Part shown: positions 56,882-64,000 of the stretch, one piece after another
Position numbering within the stretch: position 1 is the first letter of the stretch
How the letters are laid out: every line of letters begins with the position of its first letter
Source: Rhodomicrobium sp. R_RK_3
GTDB lineage: Bacteria; Pseudomonadota; Alphaproteobacteria; Rhizobiales; Rhodomicrobiaceae
DNA length: 64,000 nt
Reading direction: 5' to 3'
NCBI RefSeq assembly: GCF_002198715.1
Contig: NZ_MWLK01000003.1
Location: forward strand, 1-64,000
Position numbers and translations under genes: made by a program
Notes under the pieces: model-generated
What the model saw: only the letters and a program-made list of their open reading frames with translations
What the model was told of the DNA's origin: nothing
The model's database searches: none

Positions 56882-57325
56882 ATGAGCGCATTGACGCTGG
56901 CACAAGCCGAGACCATCGCATCCGCCGCCCTGGCGAAAGGGCGTGAGCTGGGATTTGCGCCGCTGACCGTCGCCGTCCTCGACGCGGGCGGGCATATAGT
57001 CGTTGTAAAACGGGAGGATGGTTCGGGCATCGTGCGGGTGGAGATCGCCAGGGGCAAGGCCTGGGGCGCGCTCGGCATGGGGCTCGGCTCGCGCAATCTG
57101 GCGGGGCGGGCGGCGAAGATGCCGGCGTTTTTCGCGGCGCTCTCGACCGTCAGCGACGGGCGGATGGTGCCGGTCCCGGGCGGCGTGCTGATCCGTGACG
57201 CGGGCGCGGCGGTGATCGGCGCGGTCGGCATTTCCGGCGATACGTCCGATAATGACGAGGTCTGCTGCCTCGCCGGGATCGAGGCGGCGGGGCTCACCGC
57301 CGATCCGGGCGCGCCGTTCGCGTGA
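56882..57325 (+). CDS. GlcG/HbpS family protein
   Basis: The protein is 147 aa with GGGAGGAGCACAAGC as ribosome site. It has the family pattern: SALTLAQAETIASAALAKG at the start, 'PLTVAVLDAGGHIVVVKR', KAWGALGMG, PVPGGVLIR and GAVGISGDTSDNDE. Members bind haem (HbpS) or occur with glycolate or diol-degradation operons. Divergent from the catabolic cluster. Its stop is 3 bp from the stop of the convergent spermidine-synthase-like gene. Confidence 0.88.
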   Translation: MSALTLAQAETIASAALAKGRELGFAPLTVAVLDAGGHIVVVKREDGSGIVRVEIARGKAWGALGMGLGSRNLAGRAAKMPAFFAALSTVSDGRMVPVPGGVLIRDAGAAVIGAVGISGDTSDNDEVCCLAGIEAAGLTADPGAPFA

Positions 57326-57328
57326 CGC

Positions 57329-59635
57329 TCAGCGCGCCCAGTATTTGGCGATCAGGGCGGCGAGGACATTCGAGAAATCGTCGGTCCAGGGCTGCAAGGC
57401 GGCGATGGACTGCGTCTTGCCGATATAGGGCAGGCGCTCGAGCTGCTCGAAGGCGGCTTTGCTCTTGGTCGCGTAGATGACGGCACTGCCGAGCGCGTCA
57501 AGCTCGGCAGGACGCTCCAGATCGGCGGCGACGGTGAAATGGACGCCGGGCAAGGTGGCGAGCGTGCGGGAGGCGACCGAGAGCAGGTCGAGATGCCGGT
57601 TGGAGAGATGCAGCACCAGGACGCCGTCCGGCTTCAGCTTCGACAGGTCGAGCGCCAGCGCCTCGCGGGTGATGAGATGGACCGGCACCGCATCCGATGA
57701 GAAGGCGTCGACCAGCAGATAGTCGAAACGCTCCGGGGCCTCGCTTGCGAGCTTGAGCCTTGCATCGCCGACGATGATGTTGGCGTCGGGCTGGCAGTGG
57801 GAGAGATAGGTGAAACTCTTCGGATCGCGGGCGATGCGGATCACCGCCGGGTCGATCTCGAAGAAGGTCCAGACGTCGCCCGGCTTGACGTAGCAGGCCA
57901 TCGACCCCGCGCCCAATCCGATGATGCCGATATGCATGGGGCCGCCGCCGCCGGCGATGGCGCGCGCGGCGTCGAGGCCGAGGGCGATGGGGGAGGCCGG
58001 GTGGTAATAGGTGGCGGGGACGGGCGCCGCGACCGGCGCGCCGTCGGCGGTCTTGAAGCGCTGCGCGCCATGCACGGTGACGCCGTGATAGAGCACATGC
58101 ATGGCGCCGTTGTCGCTGTCGATGACTTTCAGGATGCCGAAGAAGCTGCGCTCGGTCTGGCCTTCGTTGAAGGGGGAGGGGAGCAGGAACACCATGCCGG
58201 CCATGATGGCGGCGAGCGTGACGAGGCACGCCACTTCACGCCGCGTGACGAAGGCGGCGATGCCGATGGCGAGGGCGATCAGCAGGTGCAGGCCGGGGCT
58301 GTAGGTGATGAGCCCGTAGGCGACGATGGCCTTGAGCGCGATCAGCAGGCCGAGGCCGGTCATGATCGCGATAAGGATGTTGCGAAAAGCCCTGCGGTCC
58401 AGGCCCTTGAGCGCCGCCAGGATCGATGGGCGGACAGCCATCCCGAGCAGCAGCAGCAGCGGGAATTCGTAGATGGTGCGAAAGATGTTCGGGGCGATGA
58501 TGGCGGCGAAAATGCCGCCCAGCACGCCGCCAAGCGACATCCAGAGATAGAATTCGGTGAGATGGTTGGCGGACGGGCGGCTCTCATAGAGCTCGCGGTG
58601 GCAGACGAGGCTGGTCGCGAAGAAGGCGCCGACGCCGGCGACGCAGGTGATCTTCCAGGATTCGGCATCGCTCCAGCCGAGGAAGCAGATGACGAGGGTC
58701 AGCAAGGGGATTTGCAGCATCGCGGCGATGCGGAAGAGGGTGTCGCCGCCCTGGCGGAAGGCGAGTACGAAGGTCAACAGGAAGAGCGCCAGCGGCGGTA
58801 GCCAGATGAAGGGCGCGGAGGCGATGTCGGTGGTGAGGTAGGTGGTGAAGGCGACCAGCAGGCCGGACGGGATGAAGGCGAGCAGCATCCAGCCAAAGCG
58901 CTGGCTCCAGCGCAGGTGATCGGCGGGTTCGGCGGCGGTGGTCAGCGCGCCAGGGGACGCCGTCGGGACGCTGAGGAAGACCAGCGCCACGACGGCGATC
59001 ATGCAGATCAGCGCGACGAAGCCGACGCTCCAGACCGCCGACTGAAAGCCCAGTCCGAGGAAAGGTTCGAACAGCAGCGGGTAGGTGAGGAGGGCGAGCA
59101 GGCTGCCGAGATTGGAGGCGCCGTAGAGGAAATAGGGGTCCTGCGCGCCGGGGTGGACGCCGCGCGAGAACCAGGCTTGCAGCAGCGGCGCGTTGGCCGA
59201 GATGGCGAAGAAGGGGAGGCCGACGCCGAGGGCGAGGGCTTGCAGCGTCCACAGATAGGCGCCGTCGGGGGGCGGGTCGGTGAAGGCGGGGGCGAGGCCG
59301 ACGGGGAGCGCGAAGATGGCGGCGGTCAGCAGGGCAAGATGCAGGATGGCGCCGAGGCGGTCGCTGCAATAGCGGTTGAGCAGAAAGGCGTAGGCATAGC
59401 CGGCGAGCAGGGCGGTCTGGAAGAAGCAGAGCGAGATCGCCCAGACCGAAGGGGAGCCGCCGAGTTTCGGCAGCACGATCTTGGCGAACATCGGCTGGAC
59501 GGAGAACAGCAGGAAGGCCGAGAAGAACAGCGCCAGCAGGTAGAGCGGCAAAAGCGGCGCGGCCCAGGCGGAGCGGCGGAGGCGGCCGGGGGGAGCGGGA
59601 GGCAGCTCTGCCAGCCTGATATCGGCGTCAACCAA
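57329..59635 (-). CDS. Membrane protein fused to spermidine-synthase-like domain
   Basis: The protein is 768 aa. The start is taken as TTG 59635, with GAGG about 7 bases upstream; no earlier ATG or GTG fits. Residues ~20-510 are a multi-spanning region of MFS-like character (LLPLYLLALFFSAFLLFSVQ). Residues ~570-768 are a SAM/decarboxy-SAM-binding fold: IGLGAGSMACY, FEIDPAVIRIA, IVGDARLKL and LVDAFSSDAVPVHL, which resemble polyamine aminopropyltransferases. Such fusions are common in alphaproteobacteria, but their role is not established. Whether the soluble domain is catalytic is uncertain. Confidence 0.9.
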   Translation of the reverse strand: MVDADIRLAELPPAPPGRLRRSAWAAPLLPLYLLALFFSAFLLFSVQPMFAKIVLPKLGGSPSVWAISLCFFQTALLAGYAYAFLLNRYCSDRLGAILHLALLTAAIFALPVGLAPAFTDPPPDGAYLWTLQALALGVGLPFFAISANAPLLQAWFSRGVHPGAQDPYFLYGASNLGSLLALLTYPLLFEPFLGLGFQSAVWSVGFVALICMIAVVALVFLSVPTASPGALTTAAEPADHLRWSQRFGWMLLAFIPSGLLVAFTTYLTTDIASAPFIWLPPLALFLLTFVLAFRQGGDTLFRIAAMLQIPLLTLVICFLGWSDAESWKITCVAGVGAFFATSLVCHRELYESRPSANHLTEFYLWMSLGGVLGGIFAAIIAPNIFRTIYEFPLLLLLGMAVRPSILAALKGLDRRAFRNILIAIMTGLGLLIALKAIVAYGLITYSPGLHLLIALAIGIAAFVTRREVACLVTLAAIMAGMVFLLPSPFNEGQTERSFFGILKVIDSDNGAMHVLYHGVTVHGAQRFKTADGAPVAAPVPATYYHPASPIALGLDAARAIAGGGGPMHIGIIGLGAGSMACYVKPGDVWTFFEIDPAVIRIARDPKSFTYLSHCQPDANIIVGDARLKLASEAPERFDYLLVDAFSSDAVPVHLITREALALDLSKLKPDGVLVLHLSNRHLDLLSVASRTLATLPGVHFTVAADLERPAELDALGSAVIYATKSKAAFEQLERLPYIGKTQSIAALQPWTDDFSNVLAALIAKYWAR

Positions 59636-60834
59636 TGCTGGCCTCGATCTGGTGCGCGGTTAGGTTATGTAGCCATTCCGCCGTCGGTCCCGCGAAGGGG
59701 TAAGGCAGGAATGGCAAGCGAGGCCGCTGGGCTCGACCTGAACGCGACGGCCGCGGCGTAGTGGATTCCCGGTTTCGCGGGAATGACAAGAGGGTATGCG
59801 GCGAGGCCGCTTGGATCGAACGGAGGTCGATCTTGAGCGCGCCGGTCGACACTTGCGTTCGAAATCCTGCGATGGCGGGGAATGGTGTTCACATCGTTAC
59901 ATTCGTCCTGTGCTTCACCGCAATTGCGTCAGGGCATTAGAGCTGCGACCGGTTCTCAGACCTCAGTTCTTGTCATCCCCGCGAAAGCGGAGATCCAGTA
60001 AAGGGCAACATTTGCCGTCCGGCATTGCCTTCAAAGCGACCGCCGCGGCGCACTGGATTCCCGCTTTCGCGGGAATGGAAAGGTGTGATTGCTGTGTCTA
60101 GATTGATCTCGCACTAAAGCACCGGCTTCCGACAACCTTTTTCCGAAATCCCCGCGAAGGCGGGGATCCAGTATTCACAAACTCTCGATCGGCTCTCTGC
60201 CTCACCGCAAGTGCTGCGGCGTACTGGATCCCCGCCTTCGCGGGGATTTCGTGTGTGATTACGGCAGGCGAGCCGGCGCGATCGGGCTCCGGCCCCCAAG
60301 GCGGCTTTGCGGATTGGGTCACACTCTCCAGCCTGCGGTGCAAATCGCTAAGGATTCATCAAAGTCGGGAAGGCAACCCGTCGGCACCTGGAGCGTAGGG
60401 GCCGGATGCGGCCTCGGCTGAACCCTGAAGCGGGATCGGTTGCGTTGGAATCGGTCGGCGCCTCAGTTTTATTGTCATTCCCGCGAAAGCGGGAATCCAG
60501 CCGCGTCCACGGCGGGCTCCTCGGGGATGCTGGATTCCCGCCTTCGCGGGAATGACAAAAAGAGGATGCAGGCCGCCTGACATTTTCCGCTAAAGTCGTC
60601 CTGCTCTATGCGGAGGGGACACCGCGCCCGGCGGCGTGCACGCCATATGCCCGCGGCTGACGCCGAGGCAAACGCCGGCCGTCTGCGTGGCGGCGCACCC
60701 GGCCGCGGGCACCGTCCCGACAACGCCGACCGGGGAGAGATAGCTCCAATGCAGGCGGCATGGGCGTCGAGCACGAACAGCGCGCGCTCCGGGGTGCCGT
60801 CGCCGTTGCCTGCCCGCGGGCGGGCGCACCGCCC
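59636..60834. repeat. Repeat-filled intergenic region (1.2 kb)
   Basis: No credible gene is seen. Family A REP-like elements are dense: a right half at about 59745-59795, and paired elements at 59970-60085, 60143-60255 and 60473-60560. Each has inverted CCCGCGAAAGCGGG-type arms about 50 bp apart and consistent inner ends (GCTGCGGCGTACTGG on one side). The remaining stretch, 60600-60834, is GC-rich and without recognised features. Confidence 0.8.
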
Positions 60835-61212
60835 TCAGTTCGGCGCGTCGGGGAGGTCGGGGGTGACGCAGGCGATGCGGGGGTCCTGGGCGAGGCGCAG
60901 CAGTTGCTGCTTGCCCAGTTCCGCGACGAGCAGCGGCTGGCCGTCGATTGGGTCGGCGGTGTGAGCGCCGGCCTGTTTCAGCGCGGCGGCGAGGCTTTGC
61001 GTGGTGCGGTCGATGGCGGCCCGGTCCTGGCCTTCGCCGACCTTGGTCTTGATCTGCACGCGGATGAGCGGGGCGCCCATGCCGCGCGCCAGGGCGGCGA
61101 GGCTGCTCTCAAGCCCCGCGTCGCAGACGGGGCCGGCGGCCGAAGCGCCCGGCATGGAGGCCATGCCGAGCGCCGCGGTGAGGAAAGTGGCCGTCAAAAT
61201 CGGGCGGATCAT
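60835..61212 (-). CDS. Small exported protein, subtilisin-propeptide (I9)-like
   Basis: The protein is 125 aa from ATG 61212; a TTG at 61230 would add six residues. It has a signal peptide (TATFLTAALGMASMPGASAAG). The mature ~93 residues read APLIRVQIKTKVGEG, a helical stretch, PLLVAELGKQQLLRLAQDP, then RIACVTPDLPDAPN. This order (exposed strand, helix, 'L..L...P.V..V.PD' end) looks like an inhibitor-I9/subtilisin propeptide domain. It lies 60 bp downstream of a subtilisin-family protease gene on the same strand. Family assignment is from pattern reading only; gene is likely real. Confidence 0.7.
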   Translation of the reverse strand: MIRPILTATFLTAALGMASMPGASAAGPVCDAGLESSLAALARGMGAPLIRVQIKTKVGEGQDRAAIDRTTQSLAAALKQAGAHTADPIDGQPLLVAELGKQQLLRLAQDPRIACVTPDLPDAPN

Positions 61213-61272
61213 CTGGTCATAAATCCCCAAAAGGCGGGGCGCGGCCGGAGACCGGCCCGCGCCCCAATGGCT

Positions 61273-64000
61273 CTATTGCGTCCGGCTTTCGGAAAGCTCC
61301 TTCGTGCGCGGATTATTGTCAAGCATCTGCCAGCCGGGGCACCGCTCGCCCTGGCAAAGCCCGCCCGAGGAGCGCCAGATGCGGCCATCGGAATGCAGCT
61401 GGTAGAGCTGGTTCTCATTGGCCGAGATCACCTGGGTGTTCGGATTGTTGTCCAGCATCTGCCAGCCGGGGCAGGCCTCGCCCTGGCAGGGCGCGCCGCT
61501 CGAGCGCCAGATGCGGCCGTCGGTGTGCAGCTGATAGAGCTGGTTGCCGCCCGCCGCGATGATCCGCGTGCGCGGATTGTTGTCGAGCATCTGCCAGCCC
61601 GGGCAGGACTCGCCCCGGCAGGCGGCGCCCGTCGAGCGCCAGATGCGGCCATCGGCGTGGAGCTGATAGAGCTGGTTGCCGCCGGCGGCGATGGCCTTGG
61701 TGCGGGGATTGTTGTCGAGCATCTGCCAGCCGGGGCAGGATTCGCCCTGGCAGGCGGCGCCCGTCGAGCGCCAGACGCGGCCGTCGGAATGCAACTGGTA
61801 GAGCTGGTTGCCGCCGGCGGCGATGGCGACGGTGCGCCGGTTGTTGTCGAGCATCTGCCAGCCGGGACAGGACTCGCCCTGGCAGGCGGCGCCCGTCGAG
61901 CGCCAGATGCGGCCATCCGAATGGAGCTGGTAAAGCTCGCCATTGGCCGTGGTGATGGCCTTGGTGCGGGGGTTGTTGTCGAGCATTTGCCAGCCGGGGC
62001 AGCTCTCGCCCTGGCAGGGCCCGCGCGTCGAGCGCCAGATGCGGCCATTCTGGTGCAACTGGTAGAGATAGCCCTGGTCGGTGACGATCTGGACGGTGTT
62101 GCCATTATTGTCCAGGAGATCCCAGCCGGGGCAGCTTTCGCCGGTGCATTTCAGCCCGGTCGATTGCCAGATGCGGCCATCGACATGGCGCTGGGCGACG
62201 TCGCTGCCATGCAACTGGAACAGCTTGTCGCCGGCCGCCATGATGGCGCGGGTGCGCGGGTTGTTGTCGAGGCGCAGCCAGCCGGGGCAGCTCTCGCCGC
62301 GGCAGGGCGTGCCGGTATATTCCCAGACCAGCCCGTCGCGATGGAGCTGGTACAGCTTGTTGCCGGCGGCGACGATGGCCGAGCCCATGGGATTGTTGTC
62401 GAGGCGGATCCAGCCGGGGCAGGACTCGCCCTGGCAGGCGACGCCGGTATGTTCCCAGATCGCGCCGTCGCGGTGCATCTGGTAGAGCTTGTTGCCGCCC
62501 GCGACGATGGACGCGCCCATCGGGTTGTTGTCGAGGCGGATCCAGCCGGGGCAGCTATCGCCCTGGCAGGCGACGCCGGTATGCTGCCAGATCGAGCCGT
62601 TGCGGTGGAGCTGGTAGAGCTTGTCGCCGGCCGCGACGATGGCGATGCCCATCGGATTGTTGTCGAGGCGGAACCAGCCTGGGCAGCTATTGCCGTTGCA
62701 GGCAACGCCGGTGCTCTGCCAGATCGAGCCGTCGCGGTGGAGCTGGTAGAGCTTGTCGCCCGCCGCGGCGATCGCCGCGCCCATCGGGTTGTTGTCGAGC
62801 CGGACCCAGCCGGGGCAGCTCTCGCCGTTGCAGGCGGCGCCTGTGCTCTGCCAGATCGAGCCGTCACGATGGAGCTGGTAGAGTTTTGAGCCGCCCGCCG
62901 CGATGGCGACGCCCATCGGATTGTTGTCGAGGCGGACCCAGCCTGGGCAGCTATCGCCCTGGCAGGGCGTGCCCGTATGCCGCCAGATCGCGCCGGTATT
63001 GTGCAATTGGTAGAGGTCGTTGTCGCCGGTGATGGCGACGGTCAGCGTGTTGTTGTCGAGGCGCTGCCAGCCGGGGCAGGATTCGCCGCTGCAAGGCGTG
63101 TTGGTATAGCGCCAGATGGCGCCCGCCCAGACCGGCGTGGTTGCGCTGCGCAGCGCGGCTTCGACGTCGATGCGCGGGCGCACCAGATTGTTGCGGGGAT
63201 CGGTGATGGCGACGCCGGTGCTCTCGAGCGCCTGCTCGATCTGATCGACGGTCAGGTTGTTCCGGACCGAGCGCAGGGCGGCGAAGGCGCCGGTGACATG
63301 CGGCGCGGCCATGGAGGTGCCGCTCTTCTGGCCGAAGCCGCCGCCGAGCACCGACGAGTTGATGCTGGTGCCGGGCGCGAGCATGTCGACGACCGCCGCG
63401 CTGTCGGAACTGCCGGAGACGGCGTCCGCCTTGGTGGTGTTGCCGACGGTGATGGCGGTGCTGATGCAGCCGGGAGCGCCGACGCCGGTGCTGGATGCGC
63501 CATTGCCGGAGGAGATCACGGTGGCGATGCCGGCGCCGCGCAATTGGTCGATGAGGGCTTTGCGGGTGTCGGTATCGCAGCTCGGCGTGTTGCCGCCGCC
63601 GAGGCTCATATTGACCGCCGCGATGGCGAAGCTGTTGCGCAGGTCGAAGACGCGCTGCAGGCCGCGGATCTGATCCGACTGGAAGGTCAGGATGCAGGGC
63701 GAGGGCCGGTTGGCATTGGCGCAGGATTGTGCGCCGCCGGGCACGTCGGTGAACAGCGAGAACACCTGGATGGCGATGATATTGGCTTGGGGCGCGACGC
63801 CCCGGCGGGTGGCGTTCTGCCCCGCCGCGATGCCGGCGACATGGGTGCCGTGATCGCAGCCGGCATTGCCGCAAGGCGCCGCCGAGCCCGCCGCCGTGGA
63901 GTTGGTGGCGCCGCCCGGGCAGACCGTGGTCGCGCCCGAGGCTGCCGAATTGGAGGAGAAGCAGGCTTCGGAGGCGACGCGCCCGCCGAAGAAGGGATGA
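61273..64000 (-). CDS. Subtilisin-family (S8) protease with 14 Trp/Cys-rich repeats, 5'-truncated
   Basis: The protein is partial: its N-terminus, including the expected catalytic Asp region, lies beyond the right edge. The catalytic His is in CDHGTHVAGIAAG (codon 63850-63852), the oxyanion Asn in ISSGNGAS and the catalytic Ser in GTSMAAPHVTGAF (codon 63313-63315). Downstream of the protease, 14 repeats of about 43 residues run to near the end (61290-63125). Each has the form IWRSTG-x-x-C-x-G-x-x-C-PGW-x-x-LDNN and LYQLH-x-DGR, with two conserved Cys and two Trp. The repeats resemble tectonin-like beta-propeller blades. It is expected to be secreted. The small gene downstream may encode its inhibitor or chaperone. 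Confidence 0.92.
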   Translation of the reverse strand, partial: HPFFGGRVASEACFSSNSAASGATTVCPGGATNSTAAGSAAPCGNAGCDHGTHVAGIAAGQNATRRGVAPQANIIAIQVFSLFTDVPGGAQSCANANRPSPCILTFQSDQIRGLQRVFDLRNSFAIAAVNMSLGGGNTPSCDTDTRKALIDQLRGAGIATVISSGNGASSTGVGAPGCISTAITVGNTTKADAVSGSSDSAAVVDMLAPGTSINSSVLGGGFGQKSGTSMAAPHVTGAFAALRSVRNNLTVDQIEQALESTGVAITDPRNNLVRPRIDVEAALRSATTPVWAGAIWRYTNTPCSGESCPGWQRLDNNTLTVAITGDNDLYQLHNTGAIWRHTGTPCQGDSCPGWVRLDNNPMGVAIAAGGSKLYQLHRDGSIWQSTGAACNGESCPGWVRLDNNPMGAAIAAAGDKLYQLHRDGSIWQSTGVACNGNSCPGWFRLDNNPMGIAIVAAGDKLYQLHRNGSIWQHTGVACQGDSCPGWIRLDNNPMGASIVAGGNKLYQMHRDGAIWEHTGVACQGESCPGWIRLDNNPMGSAIVAAGNKLYQLHRDGLVWEYTGTPCRGESCPGWLRLDNNPRTRAIMAAGDKLFQLHGSDVAQRHVDGRIWQSTGLKCTGESCPGWDLLDNNGNTVQIVTDQGYLYQLHQNGRIWRSTRGPCQGESCPGWQMLDNNPRTKAITTANGELYQLHSDGRIWRSTGAACQGESCPGWQMLDNNRRTVAIAAGGNQLYQLHSDGRVWRSTGAACQGESCPGWQMLDNNPRTKAIAAGGNQLYQLHADGRIWRSTGAACRGESCPGWQMLDNNPRTRIIAAGGNQLYQLHTDGRIWRSSGAPCQGEACPGWQMLDNNPNTQVISANENQLYQLHSDGRIWRSSGGLCQGERCPGWQMLDNNPRTKELSESRTQ
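61290..63125 (-). repeat. Tandem coding repeats (14 x ~130 bp) in the protease gene
   Basis: Fourteen in-frame units of about 130 bp are encoded here. At DNA level the GCCAGCCGGGGCA-like block (complement of the CPGW codons) recurs at the same spacing. They fall into subgroups: the units read first share WxRLDNNPMG, while the later ones share WQMLDNNPRTK. This suggests recent local duplications. They are part of a protein and not a CRISPR array. Confidence 0.9.

Noticed and set aside
60760-62889. A 709-codon plus-strand frame with regular repeats
   Set aside because: Its repeats are only the complement of the Trp/Cys repeats in the protease gene.
61290-63125. Regular ~130-bp repeats as a CRISPR array
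   Set aside because: Repeats are long, diverged, contiguous and in frame with a protein; there are no unique spacers or cas genes.

Overview
The window is a high-GC chromosomal segment with the gene content of an alphaproteobacterium, most probably a member of the Hyphomicrobiales (Rhizobiales). The pointers are a sorbitol/polyol ABC operon of the smo type, a TAXI-type TRAP transporter, several periplasmic-binding-protein ABC systems, very large RTX proteins and abundant short palindromic intergenic repeats. There is no rRNA, tRNA, transposase, integrase, phage or CRISPR signature. About 42 protein genes are supported, one of them frameshifted (kptA) and one running off the right edge.

Layout. 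0.4-6.5 kb: a 2049-residue RTX calcium-binding protein. 6.8-7.9 kb: an exported alpha/beta hydrolase. 8.1-17.3 kb: a polyol uptake and catabolism operon (SorC-type regulator; solute-binding protein, two permeases and ATPase; sorbitol dehydrogenase SmoS; a second SDR; a HAD phosphatase; a pentulose-type FGGY kinase). 17.3-19.2 kb: a small ABM monooxygenase and a Tat-exported acetamidase/formamidase-like protein. 19.5-23.9 kb: an RND efflux adaptor and pump. 23.9-30.8 kb: a 2302-residue animal-type haem peroxidase fused to RTX repeats. 31.3-34.4 kb: a TAXI-TRAP uptake system. 34.6-35.2 kb: a broken RNA 2'-phosphotransferase. 35.1-37.3 kb: a LysR regulator divergent from an MFS exporter. 37.6-40.5 kb: a small exported protein and a family-31 glycosidase. 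40.5-43.2 kb: an NMT1/SsuA-type ABC importer.

43.8-56.8 kb is one long leftward catabolic cluster. In transcription order it holds a beta-hydroxyacid dehydrogenase, an enol-lactonase-like hydrolase, a CocE/NonD hydrolase, a complete branched-chain-amino-acid-type ABC importer, a two-subunit molybdenum hydroxylase, a second beta-hydroxyacid dehydrogenase and an amidohydrolase. Several of these genes overlap by a few bases, which implies coordinated import and stepwise breakdown of one unidentified (perhaps aromatic or heterocyclic) compound. A GlcG/HbpS-like gene is divergent from it, with an inverted repeat in the shared promoter region. 57.3-59.6 kb: a membrane protein fused to a spermidine-synthase-like domain. 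59.6-60.8 kb: a repeat-filled intergenic region. 60.8-64.0 kb: a secreted subtilisin-family protease (N-terminus outside the window) carrying 14 Trp/Cys-rich repeats, followed by a small secreted protein resembling a stand-alone subtilisin propeptide/inhibitor.

Three themes run through the window. First, large secreted proteins: two RTX giants share a homologous C-terminal module, yet no type I secretion genes are present. Second, two families of palindromic intergenic repeats occur; in both multi-gene ABC operons where the binding-protein gene comes first, a repeat lies between that gene and the permease genes. Third, the least familiar unit is the protease/inhibitor-like pair at the right end.
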